The notes beneath the pieces were generated by a model, which searched no databases, had not been told where the DNA came from, and saw only the letters and a list, made by a program, of their open reading frames with translations. A stretch of DNA of 63,197 bases from Ascidiaceihabitans sp. (lineage in GTDB: Bacteria > Pseudomonadota > Alphaproteobacteria > Rhodobacterales > Rhodobacteraceae). Positions 38,601 to 47,924 of the stretch are shown in pieces; positions within the stretch are counted from its first letter, which is position 1, and every line of letters starts with the position of its first letter. The stretch spans positions 1 to 63,197 of the forward strand of contig JAPKAB010000014.1 of the NCBI GenBank assembly GCA_028825475.1, given 5' to 3'. The translations under genes were made by a program, and so were the position numbers.

Positions 38601-38992
38601 AGTGAGGCGCAGAACGAGTGGATAGTTTGGATTTTCAATCCACCGGGAGTCTCAATCGCACGGGCAAACAATGTGCGGGCATCGCGCAATTGATCGCCAT
38701 CCGGATTGTGTCGCACACCTAATTCGGTCAGGGCATGGCGCAATTCTGAATCGGGCAACATGGCCCAATCGCCCAGACGCTTGAACAGACGGTTTTGCAT
38801 CTCTGATGCGGCGGCCTTTGTGTAGGTCAGGCACAGGATATGTTGCGGCTGGACTTGGTCCAAAAGCAGGCGGGCCACGCGGTCCGTCAGAACGCGGGTC
38901 TTGCCTGAACCTGCGTTGGCTGCAAGCCATGTAGACGTGGTTGGATCTGCCGCGGCCAATTGGCGGCGCGTTGCTTCGTTCGGTGTCATCAT
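35651..38992 (-). CDS. addA: Double-strand break repair helicase-nuclease AddA
   Basis: 1113 residues. UvrD-type helicase: Q motif and Walker A WLAANAGSGKTRVLTDRV (residue ~23), ILCLTYTKAAASEM, Walker B HILVDEAQDTSPDQW, LLYVALSRAEK. C-terminal RecB-type nuclease domain with GTIDRLLITDNKVTAIDFKTNRA (D and D-x-K catalytic residues). It is part of the AddAB complex that resects breaks and loads RecA. It overlaps addB by 4 nt. Confidence 0.95.
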   Translation of the reverse strand: MMTPNEATRRQLAAADPTTSTWLAANAGSGKTRVLTDRVARLLLDQVQPQHILCLTYTKAAASEMQNRLFKRLGDWAMLPDSELRHALTELGVRHNPDGDQLRDARTLFARAIETPGGLKIQTIHSFCASLLRRFPLEADVSPQFKEIEERAADMLRGEIVDMMADGPEAGLVAALANQYSGEDFLRLTQEIVGHRTAFANSLAWDDCLALFGQAAGLDEAGIEGLAFQGGERQLLDQLIPVLTSKGGNDGKAGEKLKMLGTLSLKSLPILESVFLTGVSAKDPFSAKLGTFPTKATQGNVEALMPQLEAFMLRIEDTRDRRLALQSARRTQVLHDFAHAFVGKYEQAKLVRGWLDFDDLILKARNLLNDEKVAAWVLFRIDGGIDHILVDEAQDTSPDQWDVIRKLAEEFSSGDGAREDVKRTLFVVGDKKQSIYSFQGADPREFDRMQNEFKEKFAAIGAPFQETTLDFSFRSSAAILRMVDQTFDNKTQAGFVQDSKHIAFKSDLPGRVDLWPVIEPIKDDDERDWFDPIDRRSEQHHTVVLADQIARSIAKLINDKHTIPDDGPKGTIIKRPITAGDFLILVQRRSALFSEIIRACKVQKLAIAGADRLKVGAELAVRDLGALLSFLATPEDSLSLATVLKSPLFGWSEQQLFDVAHRRTQEHLWQNLRDRADNFPDTVPVLRDLRDNADFLRPYDLIERILTRHDGRRKLLGRLGTEAEDGINALLSQALAYERTAVPSLTGFIVWMKADDLNIKRQIDSASDQIRVMTVHGSKGLEAPIVILPDTGKRNIQVKSEVIKMGDVPVWKARDGETPKTMQDALEEMKDAQRNEQLRLLYVALSRAEKWLIVAAAGDLGKSEPSWYHTVQGAMEHAGAVDVSMPEVGPILRVEHGDWDAPDFKQKMITSTNPPVLETLYTQKSADPVEATRTLSPSDLGGAKALAGELGMDEDTALSYGSLVHWHLEHPHKSTERDFGLSDILRTQAKAEAVAVLDKPELAHVFAPDTLAEVSITAPIGSQRIHGTIDRLLITDNKVTAIDFKTNRAIPHSAEDCPIGLLRQMGAYARALCEIYPDHQIETAILWTNTQSLMPLTHDLVSQALKTSTYLDL

Positions 38993-41946
38993 GTCAGATC
39001 CTCAGGCACTGGAATATCGGTGCCGTCCCATTCCCCAAAACGTGCAAGGTGATCGTAATCACCGCGCTCCCGTTCGCTTTGGATTGTGCGTTGCGAGGTA
39101 AAACCCTGCTCAATGGACAAATAGGCACGGATCAATTGCGCGAGTTCATCCAACACCTTAGCAGGCGGTTCTTTTTGTAAAGGGGCGCGCACCTCAACAG
39201 GCTTGCTTCCCAGACCGATAAACACAGCTTCCGTCACCGTGTTCACACCCACATGTTTAAAGCTACCTTGTTCCATCATTGCCGCTTCGATCAGCAATTG
39301 CTTGTCGAACTTGGCCTGCTGTTTTTCAGTCGGGGGTGTCCCGGTTTTGTAGTCAAAAATCGCAACGCAATCGGGACCGGTTTGGTCAATCCGATCCGCA
39401 TATCCGGTAAGGGTGAAGTCTAATTTGGGCATGCTTATGACACCCTTGGCTTGCTTTTCAAATGCAATTGGTGTGCTGCGGGCTTGGCGCTCCGCTTCTC
39501 TGGCGACAAACCAATCTGTCACGCGCGATAGCTTCGCTAACCAAAGCGCACGGGTCGCAGGCCAAGGCACGTCGCGGCCCAGCACGTCTGTGGCGACTTT
39601 CATCAAGTGTGTTGAGGTCAGCAAAGACGGATCTGCCATTATGTCCTTAACGAACACCTCCATAACGGAGTGAATCAAGATACCGCGCATAGGTGCGTCT
39701 GGGGATTGTACGATTGGATTCAGGGCACGCAGTTTCAATGTGTGCTTGGCATAAACTGCGTAGGGGTCGCGGATCAGGCGCTTGATCTCTGTCACGGACA
39801 GGGCATGTGGGCGCGCAGCGATTGGTGGACGTGGGGAAGGGCGATGGGCACGATCAACGGTTGTAGGTTTCTCTAGCACTTTAGTCTTGGCCAACCATTC
39901 GTCGCCTTTCGCGATCATTTCCTTCAACACTTCGGGCCCATCAAGTGTGGGCAAGCCGCCCAACAAGTTCTGCAAGCGGTTCAGCCAGCGCGAGGGCACA
40001 GTTTCTGCATCGTCAGAGCGCACAGACCGCGTGATCCAGACCTCTTCTGCGGCAACGGCCTGCTGAAAATCGTGTGCAGACAGACCAATGCGTCGCTCGG
40101 GCAGCAACAAACCCGCCTGATTGCGCAGGGCGCGGTTTAACCACGGATCGGGTTTGGGGGCTTCGGGCCATGTGCCCTCATTCAACCCGCCCAAAATGAC
40201 CAAATCAGCCCCTTGAACTCGTGCTTCAAGGGTACCCCAAATCATGATGTTTGGATGAGGCGCGTCGCGGTCGCGCACTTCTTCGCCCGATAGCAAAGCA
40301 CCGACCAGATCAACGTAGTCAGAGGCGGACATTTCGCCACCGTACTCCCCGTGTTCTGTCAGGGTGTCCATAACTTTGCGGGCCTTTTGGCCTGCGGACT
40401 TCAACCACAATTCACCCGTGGTTTCGCCCATAGGCCCTGATGCTATCGCTTCGGCCACTTGGATGTGCAAGGCGGTCCAATCGGCCAAGGTGCGGTCGCC
40501 TGCGAAATGCAGATTGCAAAACGTCTGGCCAACCCAATCCGCCCAATTGGTGAGTGTGGTTGGCGGGTCTAGTTTGGCTGCTGCTTTTTGCGCGACCTCT
40601 GACACCCCTTCAGCAGTGGGATATGGTAGCCCATCACGGCGAATGCGCAGTTCGATCCGTTGAGTGTTTAATTGGTGTAACCCGCGATCATCACCGCTGT
40701 GGGTCATCGGGTGTTTTAGCAACGTCAGCAAGGATTCAGTATCTAACACACGGGAAAACAACCCACCTACATGGCGCAGAAACCGCCCGGGAGGGGAAAG
40801 ATGTAGCGGTGAACCCGCACTGTCATCGGGTAGAATATCCCAACGATCCAATGCCGCCGACACTTGTCGCGTTAGCATTCGATCGGGCGTAATAAGTGCC
40901 GCTGTTTGGCCGTCTTCCGCAGCCTTGCTCAGGCGCATCGCAATGGCCAACGCTTCATCGCGTGGCGTTTCAGCTTGTAACAGCGTGACGCCTTTCAACC
41001 CTTCAGCAATACCAGTTAAATGGGGGCCTTCAGACAACCACGCATCTGTGACAGGCGCTGGGCGCAGAGCAAGGGAAACCAGTTTATTACGGGCAGGGGC
41101 GGTAGGCGCGTCATCCGCCCATGGGATCACGTCATCTGACGACTTTTCCAACGACAGTAGCAGTTTGTGAAAACGGAACTGCGGGTGGTCTTCCGATAGC
41201 ATCGCGTCAGACAGGCTGGTCCACACATCTGTTGGCATATCAAAATCAAAACCGGGCAGGATAACAGCACCATTTGGTAGTCTTGCGATGGCTTGCATCA
41301 GCATCAATGTCGTGCCGCGTGATCCTGTTGAACCCGCAAGGATAATGGGTTGCTTTGGTGGGGTGTGTTCCCAACGCTCAACCAAATTTTGCACAATGAT
41401 CCGTTGGCGTGCTTCGGTGTCAGGTGTGTCTTGGGACAAATCGATGTAGGATTGCGCAATATTGATGAACGTCTTCGCGCGCTCCCAGTGGCCCGATTGA
41501 TCCGTGACATCAAGGTTCGCAATGGTCTCAGAAGAAACACCTTCGCCCTGCATCTCGTCCATCAAAGTGGCGAGGCTGTCAGCAAGGTCATAAAGCGATG
41601 CGCGCGCGGCAAAGCTTTGCTCGCGTTCGAGCAAATTGGCAACAAGCTGTACCAATTCCAAACGACGCTTAAGTGCGGAATTGGATTTAGGTACATCAAG
41701 GTCTGGCAGCAAATCCTCGATCTCGTTCAGCATTCGAATGCGGGGCAATAAAAGGGCAGGGCCCGCATCAAATAAATCCCGCATACGGCGTGCCATGCGA
41801 CGGGTGTTCACGATGACTACGACCTGCGCCATCATATGGGGCGGGTGGCCATCCATCCGTTTGATCAGACCATTCACCAGCGATTTTGGGAAATCTACAC
41901 CGTTGGGGATGCCAAACAGATGCGTAGGGTTTTGGGGATCAAACAT
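38989..41946 (-). CDS. addB: Double-strand break repair protein AddB
   Basis: 985 residues. Alphaproteobacterial AddB: an inactive helicase-like front (IVILAGSTGSRGTTLMLMQAI is a degenerate P-loop region), a middle with IWGTLEARVQGADLVILGGLNEGTWP, and a C-terminal nuclease domain GYADRIDQTGPDCVAIFDYKTG. It is expected to scan for recombination hot spots and cut the second strand. It overlaps murU by 8 nt and addA by 4 nt, so these genes form one operon. Confidence 0.94.
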   Translation of the reverse strand: MFDPQNPTHLFGIPNGVDFPKSLVNGLIKRMDGHPPHMMAQVVVIVNTRRMARRMRDLFDAGPALLLPRIRMLNEIEDLLPDLDVPKSNSALKRRLELVQLVANLLEREQSFAARASLYDLADSLATLMDEMQGEGVSSETIANLDVTDQSGHWERAKTFINIAQSYIDLSQDTPDTEARQRIIVQNLVERWEHTPPKQPIILAGSTGSRGTTLMLMQAIARLPNGAVILPGFDFDMPTDVWTSLSDAMLSEDHPQFRFHKLLLSLEKSSDDVIPWADDAPTAPARNKLVSLALRPAPVTDAWLSEGPHLTGIAEGLKGVTLLQAETPRDEALAIAMRLSKAAEDGQTAALITPDRMLTRQVSAALDRWDILPDDSAGSPLHLSPPGRFLRHVGGLFSRVLDTESLLTLLKHPMTHSGDDRGLHQLNTQRIELRIRRDGLPYPTAEGVSEVAQKAAAKLDPPTTLTNWADWVGQTFCNLHFAGDRTLADWTALHIQVAEAIASGPMGETTGELWLKSAGQKARKVMDTLTEHGEYGGEMSASDYVDLVGALLSGEEVRDRDAPHPNIMIWGTLEARVQGADLVILGGLNEGTWPEAPKPDPWLNRALRNQAGLLLPERRIGLSAHDFQQAVAAEEVWITRSVRSDDAETVPSRWLNRLQNLLGGLPTLDGPEVLKEMIAKGDEWLAKTKVLEKPTTVDRAHRPSPRPPIAARPHALSVTEIKRLIRDPYAVYAKHTLKLRALNPIVQSPDAPMRGILIHSVMEVFVKDIMADPSLLTSTHLMKVATDVLGRDVPWPATRALWLAKLSRVTDWFVAREAERQARSTPIAFEKQAKGVISMPKLDFTLTGYADRIDQTGPDCVAIFDYKTGTPPTEKQQAKFDKQLLIEAAMMEQGSFKHVGVNTVTEAVFIGLGSKPVEVRAPLQKEPPAKVLDELAQLIRAYLSIEQGFTSQRTIQSERERGDYDHLARFGEWDGTDIPVPEDLT

Positions 41947-42622
41947 TCATCATCTCTTCTGCATGTGCGATGCCTTCAGGGTGTCCAACGTCGCACCAGT
42001 TGCCGTCATATGAAATCCCAAAAAGACGATCGTTCTTTAGCATTTTGTTCCAAATGACGTTCAATGAGAACGATGGCTCTTTGACAGTCTTGAGAAGGCC
42101 GGTCTTAATAATCTGAATGCCGCCATAAACAACACCTGCCCCACGCGCCAAACGGCCATCGGATGCAATTGTGAAATCGCCATCACCAGAATAACCAACA
42201 GTTTGCGCGACAGGGACACATACCAACAGAGCATCCATTTCAATCGGGTCCCAAACGTCCAACGCCTGTTGCAAAGGATTGGCCCCTTTCCAAATAGCGT
42301 CTGTATTCATGGTAAATACCGGATCGGTTCCAAGGAGAGACAGCGCATTGCGCAACCCTCCGCCGGTTTCCAAAACATCAGGTGTTTCGGTGATGGTCTG
42401 AACCTCTGTTCCACTCAGATGATCAACCAGCATATGAGGAAGATAATGTAGGTTCGCGACAATGTTTTCAGGGGTGATTGCGCGGGCCAAATCGATTGAG
42501 TGATCAATCAGCGCCTTACCTCCAACCTGAACCAGTGGTTTGGGTTGATGGGCGGTCAAATGTTTCATCCGCGTGCCAAAGCCCGCAGCGAAAAGCATTA
42601 CAGATGTGGAACAGTCGCGCAT
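41939..42622 (-). CDS. murU: Sugar-1-phosphate nucleotidyltransferase (MurU-like)
   Basis: 227 residues. Nucleotidyltransferase signature FAAGFGTRMKHLTAHQPKPLVQV near the N-terminus and FTMNTDAIW with the metal-binding Asp. With the AmgK-like kinase gene overlapping it upstream, it fits the MurU step of the cell-wall recycling shortcut that makes UDP-MurNAc from MurNAc 1-phosphate, known in Pseudomonas and many alphaproteobacteria. The gene overlaps both neighbours (25 nt with amgK, 8 nt with addB). Confidence 0.82.
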   Translation of the reverse strand: MRDCSTSVMLFAAGFGTRMKHLTAHQPKPLVQVGGKALIDHSIDLARAITPENIVANLHYLPHMLVDHLSGTEVQTITETPDVLETGGGLRNALSLLGTDPVFTMNTDAIWKGANPLQQALDVWDPIEMDALLVCVPVAQTVGYSGDGDFTIASDGRLARGAGVVYGGIQIIKTGLLKTVKEPSFSLNVIWNKMLKNDRLFGISYDGNWCDVGHPEGIAHAEEMMNV

Positions 42623-43620
42623 TTTGATTTCAACTTGGCTAAAATGGTTTCATCTGGAAATGGAAGGTCGTTTAGAACCATACCTGCAATCGAAGACAGT
42701 GCTGGATGGGCTAAATTTGTCTCGATATGTGACCAAACACGGGGAATAAGATCAACGTAATGTGCTTTGCCATCACGCATACAAAGACGGGTAAAAACAC
42801 CTAATATGCGTAGGTTGCGCTGCGCACCAAGAAGGGCATAAGCTGTTTCAAATTCATCGGGGTTCAGATTGTTTTGCGCGATGTAACGGGCCTTCATCTG
42901 TGACTGAACTGCAGGTGACACATCGCGGCGCGCGTCTTGCAAAACAGACACCAGATCATATGCAGGATGGCCCAGCATTGCGTCTTGAAAATCAAGCAAG
43001 CCAATCTTTTTAATGCTGTCACGTTCCGGCATCCAAATAAGGTTTTCAGCATGGTAATCGCGCTGGATTAAAACCTGGGGTTCAGATTGTAGGGGTGTAA
43101 GAAGTTCACTGAATTGGGTCGAAAACGCAGTGGTCTTTGCAGTGTCTATCTGACCGGTAGACCCCAAAATATACCATCCATACGCAAGAGCAGCCATTTG
43201 CGTCATGACCTCAGTTTCATATGGGGCAAGCGGCGGACAGGGTGCTTTGTGCAGATGGGTTAAGACATCAACCGCAGCCTCGTAAAGCGGGACCTCATGA
43301 TTAGGCGATACCTCTAAAATCCGCGCAAACAGATCATCGCCAAGGTCTTCTAAGATCAGAAAACCGTGCTGTTCGTCTTGCGCATAGATACTGGGTGGGT
43401 TCAGTCCGATTGCATCCAAGTGCTGCGCAATTTTAACAAACGGACGGATATCTTCGCCTTTTTCTGGCGGTGCATCCATCAAAATTACAGAGGTGCCATC
43501 AATGTGCGTTAAACGATCATAACGTCGATTGGATGCGTCACCGGCCACTGTCACGCGCTGGGCGTTACTCCAATGGGTTGTACCCAAAAATTCGGTCATG
43601 GCAGTTTCGCGATCAGTCAT
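42598..43620 (-). CDS. amgK: Anomeric sugar kinase of the APH family (AmgK-like)
   Basis: 340 residues from ATG 43620, which overlaps the tsaE stop by 8 nt and has AGGGA upstream; an ORF start at 43659 is unlikely. APH-type motifs: VLIQRDYHAENLIWMPE (catalytic Asp and Asn) and GLLDFQDAMLGHPAYDLVSVLQDARRDV. AmgK phosphorylates MurNAc or GlcNAc at C1. The order tsaE-amgK-murU is conserved in many proteobacteria and supports the call. An alternative annotation is simply a phosphotransferase enzyme family protein. Confidence 0.82.
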   Translation of the reverse strand: MTDRETAMTEFLGTTHWSNAQRVTVAGDASNRRYDRLTHIDGTSVILMDAPPEKGEDIRPFVKIAQHLDAIGLNPPSIYAQDEQHGFLILEDLGDDLFARILEVSPNHEVPLYEAAVDVLTHLHKAPCPPLAPYETEVMTQMAALAYGWYILGSTGQIDTAKTTAFSTQFSELLTPLQSEPQVLIQRDYHAENLIWMPERDSIKKIGLLDFQDAMLGHPAYDLVSVLQDARRDVSPAVQSQMKARYIAQNNLNPDEFETAYALLGAQRNLRILGVFTRLCMRDGKAHYVDLIPRVWSHIETNLAHPALSSIAGMVLNDLPFPDETILAKLKSKCATVPHL

Positions 43621-44089
43621 TGCGCCATCCCTTGGTTTTTGCATCCCACTTTGGGTCATTCCATTGCGCGATCAGCACACGTGAATCCAAGGTGGTTGAA
43701 GGTGTCAATTCGATATGAAGTGCATCAGTTGGGGGATAGCTACCCAATCTGTCAGGCCATTCTATCAGGCAAACTGCTTCGGTCATGGCATCAAACAGGC
43801 CAAGTTCTTCGATCTCTTGTTCTGCGCTTAAGCGGTAAAGATCAGAGTGCCAAACTTCGCCAACCGTGGTGTCATATGTCTGCACAAGTGTGAAAGTTGG
43901 AGAGGGCACGTCTTCGTCCACCGTCAAAAGAGATTTGATGAAGGAACGCGCAAAATGTGTTTTGCCGGCACCTACTGCGCCCGTCAGTAAAATTGTGTCA
44001 CCAATTTGGACGTTTTGCGCAAGAATACCTGCAAGATTTGCAGTCTCAGTTGCGTCTGCCAGATCAATTTTTAGGGTGTTGTTTACCAT
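43613..44089 (-). CDS. tsaE: tRNA threonylcarbamoyladenosine biosynthesis ATPase TsaE
   Basis: 158 residues from ATG 44089; the reading from TTG 44125 adds an unlikely leader. P-loop ILLTGAVGAGKTHFARSFIKSL; YDTTVGEVWHSDLYRL with the HxDLYR motif; and CLIEWPDRLG. It works with TsaB and TsaD in forming t6A on ANN-reading tRNAs. It overlaps amgK. The PAS gene upstream ends 48 nt before this start codon. Confidence 0.93.
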   Translation of the reverse strand: MVNNTLKIDLADATETANLAGILAQNVQIGDTILLTGAVGAGKTHFARSFIKSLLTVDEDVPSPTFTLVQTYDTTVGEVWHSDLYRLSAEQEIEELGLFDAMTEAVCLIEWPDRLGSYPPTDALHIELTPSTTLDSRVLIAQWNDPKWDAKTKGWRND

Positions 44090-44137
44090 GCGGCCTATGG
44101 TGGCGTGGGTGTGGCGAAGCTGCAAGTCAAATTGGTC

Positions 44138-45679
44138 TTATTCTTGTAGTTCAGGGCTCTTTTCAGGGGTGCTATGTGTGATGGCAGGTTTGGTTTTGAA
44201 AACCAGCATTGTTGCACCCAAAGCAACGGGTTTTATAGAGCAAGAAAATACATCACCATTTTTCCATTTCATCTCACATTCCCAGGGCGATTGGGGGCCA
44301 ATTTTCATAACAAAATCGCGGATGTCGGCCCATGCAGAATTGGGTTGGCTTTGGCGTTGCCAGTCTTTGAGTGCGTCCAAAATGGTAACGTCTATAAAGG
44401 CGCTTTCTGGGTCGAACGTCCACATTTCGCGGTAGGGTTTATTGCAAAATTGCAGAACGCCAGTTGTGGAAAATACGACCATCCCCATGTCAAATGTGTT
44501 CATCATGGATTGGCCAATTGCCAGTTCAGCGCGGAAACTACGTGCCAGCGAAATTTCGGCGCTGATGTCTTCGATTAAAAATGCAATTGCGCCATCTGGA
44601 TGTGGTCGTCCAGAAACTCGATATGTTTGCCCTGATATGAGGCTCCAAGTTTCTTGATAACTCCCGTCTGTTGCTGCCTTTATGACGTCAGATAATTCTT
44701 CGCGCCATGAATGATAGTTTTTGGGCTCAGGCATCACCTGATTGTCACGTAGACGATCAAAGAACGAAAGCAGGTCTGGCCGTGTTGATAAAAACTCTCC
44801 GGGTAATTGTGATAGATCCACTAGGGCAGGGTTGAACAATGCAAGCTGTCCATTTCGATCAAAAATCGCCAAACCTGTTGAAAGGTGCGCAAATGTTTTT
44901 GCAAGTGTTTGAACAAAGTTGCGCTGGGCGATTTCGGCATCGATTACTGCGTTGATATCAATCGCGTGAAACATTGCACCAACTTCGCAGGCGACTTGGG
45001 ATATATCATACCAAAGGTGTTTTCCGCCCGGCCCCGAAGACACCGAAGTTCGGTTGCTGCGCAATGGGTCATTGGACTGAGCTTCGATATCGAATAGTGG
45101 CTGATCTGCGTGCGGCTCTTTATCAAAAACTATTTTATAAAGAGTTTCATAAGCAGTGTTATACCAGCCAATTGTGCCATCCCGCTTAACTTGCCAAATC
45201 GGATGAGGCGCGGTGGTGCCCGCAAACCCTGTCACCATCACTTCTGCTTCTAGCGATTTGATTTTGTGCTGGACGTCCAACGGCAAAGTTTCTTGATCGA
45301 TGATTTGCACATGTGTTGCGTCATCGATCTTGCGGATTTCTAGTTTTGCAATGTCGGTATCGTGTTGCGATGGAATAACGACAGTGTTGGCATTGTCCGA
45401 AGGTCTTGAGGGGAAACTGGGAAACCGGTGGGCTAGACTGATGCGCAGAGCGGCCCAATCACTTACTTCACCATTGAACTGAGTAAGTCGAAAACCGGCC
45501 GTTGAAGCGTGTTGTAAGGTCTCCTCTTTAAACAAAAGAGAGATATCTGCAGAGCTATAGCTTTGCAGATTTTCCAAGTCATTTTTGGCAGGTTTTCCAA
45601 AATACAAAAGCCCTAAGAGTGTACTTAACAAGGCCGATACGACGACTATCAAAATTTCAAAGAGTGTCATACCTGCCAT
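44138..45679 (-). CDS. Membrane-anchored multi-PAS protein without an output domain
   Basis: 513 residues. One N-terminal membrane helix (LFEILIVVVSALLSTLLGLLYFG), a poorly conserved region to ~150, then three PAS-like modules (about 155-240 with PIWQVKRDGTIGWYNTAYE; 262-370 with GLAIFDRNGQLALFNPALVDL; 385-490 with GMVVFSTTGVLQFCNKPYREMW). No His-kinase, GGDEF, EAL or methyl-accepting domain follows, and the protein ends with TPEKSPELQE. It lies between regB and tsaE. It could be a partner of another sensor or a remnant of a hybrid kinase; its role is unknown. Confidence 0.75.
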   Translation of the reverse strand: MAGMTLFEILIVVVSALLSTLLGLLYFGKPAKNDLENLQSYSSADISLLFKEETLQHASTAGFRLTQFNGEVSDWAALRISLAHRFPSFPSRPSDNANTVVIPSQHDTDIAKLEIRKIDDATHVQIIDQETLPLDVQHKIKSLEAEVMVTGFAGTTAPHPIWQVKRDGTIGWYNTAYETLYKIVFDKEPHADQPLFDIEAQSNDPLRSNRTSVSSGPGGKHLWYDISQVACEVGAMFHAIDINAVIDAEIAQRNFVQTLAKTFAHLSTGLAIFDRNGQLALFNPALVDLSQLPGEFLSTRPDLLSFFDRLRDNQVMPEPKNYHSWREELSDVIKAATDGSYQETWSLISGQTYRVSGRPHPDGAIAFLIEDISAEISLARSFRAELAIGQSMMNTFDMGMVVFSTTGVLQFCNKPYREMWTFDPESAFIDVTILDALKDWQRQSQPNSAWADIRDFVMKIGPQSPWECEMKWKNGDVFSCSIKPVALGATMLVFKTKPAITHSTPEKSPELQE

Positions 45680-45756
45680 ATCCCCTGAACGATGCTCTGG
45701 GGGAACTGTCGGCGGAAATGGTTAACAGCCCGTTAACCAATGGGTAAGTCGTTCAT

Positions 45757-47154
45757 CTACCCTAGAAATCTTTGGTTTTCACCAAGCGGAATTGCGTTGC
45801 TGCCGTGGCGCGCATCAATCGTGTCGCGGGGCCATTTCACTTCGACAATTGCGCCAGTATGTTTGGCAGCATCTGGTGCTGACATGTATGGATCAGACCC
45901 GTTTGCAAAACTCAGCTCAGCACCAGATCTTTCTAGCAAGGTCTTGGCAATAAACAGACCTAAACCCATACCTTCATACCCTGGCCGGTCTTGACCTTCA
46001 GACGGCGTTTTGCGGCGCCCGACAAAGGGATCACCGATGCGTCCAATTAAATGAGGCGGGAAACCTGTCCCATCATCAACGATCCGGATTGAAATGGTGT
46101 CTGCAGTCCAATGTCCTTCGACCCAAACATTCTTGCTGGCGAAGTCGACGGCGTTTTGCACCAGATTACGCAACCCATGTATAATCTCTGGTTTGCGCAA
46201 AATAGCGGGTTGGCTCATCTCCACACCAGCCAATGGATCGTGTGAAAAGTGCACGGCTTTGCCACGATGGGCGTGGGGCTCTGCGGCTTCTGAGATGACG
46301 GTCATCAAGGGTGCTTGGCGCAGGTGCAAATCGTCTTTTCCGGCCTGACCCATATCGCGTAAAATATCGCGACACCTGTCAGCCTGTTCACGGATCAATG
46401 CAGCATCTGCCCGTAAATCTTCGCGATCCTCCAATTCGTCCATCAACTCAGAACTGGCGAGTTTGATCGTGGCAAGAGGAGTGCCTAATTCATGGGCCGC
46501 AGCAGCGACAACGCCGCCTAGATCAGTCAACTTTTGCTCGCGTGACAGGGCCATTTGAGTGGCGGTTAGCGCATCGGACATAGAGTGCATTTCAGACGTA
46601 ATCCGACGTGAATAGGCCCCGATAAATACAATGGCAATGACCAATGCGATCCAGTTCCCAAACAGGAAAACATCGGGCACGCGCAGGATAAATCCTTGGT
46701 CAGTTTTGAGGGATAGATGGAACTTGGACAGCAGCGTCACCATGGCAATTGCAGTACCACCAGCCAGCAAGGTTGATCGCGTCGTAAGAACCGCGGCCGA
46801 CACAGTAACTGGACCCAACAGTAGCAATGCAAACGGATTGTGCAGGCCACCAGAAAGAAACAACAAGAATCCCAATTGCAGCAAATCGAACATGACCATG
46901 GATAGGTTTTCGCGCTCAGACAGGCGCTTGTTTTCAGGAAAGACAAAGGCAGCGACCAGATTCCCGATGACTGAAAGGCCCACAGCAAAGTAACAAAGAC
47001 CTAATTCCAACTGCAATCCGTAGACATATTGTCCAACCAAGATTGCGGTTAATTGTCCCACAATGGCGACCCATCGTAGGAAAATCATCGTTCTAAGCCT
47101 TATCCAGTTGGATCTTTGCTGTTCGGTGAAAACGCTAAGGTGGGAATCTGGCAT
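45757..47154 (-). CDS. regB: Redox-sensing sensor histidine kinase RegB (PrrB/ActS)
   Basis: 465 residues. Six N-terminal membrane helices; the fully conserved quinone-site motif GGLHNPF is at 102-108. The H box is AAAAHELGTPLATIKLASSEL with phosphorylated His221; the redox-active Cys is C261 in QADRCRDILRDMG. The HATPase end has NLVQNAVDFA (N), DDGTGFP (G1) and GMGLGLFIAKTLLERSGA (G2). It phosphorylates RegA under low oxygen and so controls photosynthesis, respiration, and carbon and nitrogen fixation in this group. It diverges from senC-regA. Confidence 0.95.
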   Translation of the reverse strand: MPDSHLSVFTEQQRSNWIRLRTMIFLRWVAIVGQLTAILVGQYVYGLQLELGLCYFAVGLSVIGNLVAAFVFPENKRLSERENLSMVMFDLLQLGFLLFLSGGLHNPFALLLLGPVTVSAAVLTTRSTLLAGGTAIAMVTLLSKFHLSLKTDQGFILRVPDVFLFGNWIALVIAIVFIGAYSRRITSEMHSMSDALTATQMALSREQKLTDLGGVVAAAAHELGTPLATIKLASSELMDELEDREDLRADAALIREQADRCRDILRDMGQAGKDDLHLRQAPLMTVISEAAEPHAHRGKAVHFSHDPLAGVEMSQPAILRKPEIIHGLRNLVQNAVDFASKNVWVEGHWTADTISIRIVDDGTGFPPHLIGRIGDPFVGRRKTPSEGQDRPGYEGMGLGLFIAKTLLERSGAELSFANGSDPYMSAPDAAKHTGAIVEVKWPRDTIDARHGSNAIPLGENQRFLG

Positions 47155-47242
47155 GTGCTCACTATTTCTTTGATTGCGCAGGATAGGGGGGCTGTTATCA
47201 ATCCAGCATTGTTAAACAGTACTAACATATAAGGCGAATAAC

Positions 47243-47857
47243 ATGTCACGTATCATCGCACCCATTGCCGCAATTGCCGCAGCTGTTTTAGTTGGGGGCT
47301 CATGGCTGGCAACCCGAGATGCCAATCCAGATCAATTTGCACAGTGCCGCGCATCCGCCGTTGCAGGTGGAACAGCCATTGGTGGACCTTTTGAGCTGGT
47401 GAACGCCAAAGGTGAAACAGTGACAGACAAGGACGTCATCAACGAGCCGACAATGGTTTATTTCGGTTACACGTTCTGCCCAGATGTTTGCCCACTAGAT
47501 GTATCGCGCAATGCTGAGGCCACTGACTTTTTGGCGGAGGGGGGGCAATCCATGACACCACTTTTCATCTCCATCGATCCCAATCGTGACACGCCCGAAG
47601 TAGTTGGCGATTTTGCGTTTAACATGCACGAAAAAATGATTGGTCTGACGGGGTCACCTGAACAGGTTAAAGCGGCTAGCCAAGCCTACCGTACATATTA
47701 CAAAGCGCACCCAGCGGACGACGAATATTACCTCGTTGATCACTCAACGTTTAGTTATCTGGTTCTTCCAGAACATGGGTTTGTCGAATTTTTCCGCCGT
47801 GAAATTGGGGCCGAAGATATGGCCAAAACTGTCGGGTGCTTCATCGACAACGCTTAA
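47243..47857 (+). CDS. senC: SCO1/SenC/PrrC-family copper chaperone
   Basis: 204 residues. One N-terminal membrane anchor (IIAPIAAIAAAVLVGGSWLA) and a thioredoxin-like domain in the periplasm. The Cu-binding ligands are Cys79 and Cys83 in FCPDVCPLD and the His in LVDHSTFSYL. It delivers copper to the CuA site of cytochrome c oxidase. Its place between regB and regA is the conserved arrangement in Rhodobacter and relatives. Start has AAGGCGA upstream. Confidence 0.94.
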   Translation: MSRIIAPIAAIAAAVLVGGSWLATRDANPDQFAQCRASAVAGGTAIGGPFELVNAKGETVTDKDVINEPTMVYFGYTFCPDVCPLDVSRNAEATDFLAEGGQSMTPLFISIDPNRDTPEVVGDFAFNMHEKMIGLTGSPEQVKAASQAYRTYYKAHPADDEYYLVDHSTFSYLVLPEHGFVEFFRREIGAEDMAKTVGCFIDNA

Positions 47858-47924
47858 TATTGTGACTTAATTTGACCAATGGGTGCCCGCGACCCATATT
47901 AACTCTGAACAAGGAGACGATGAC

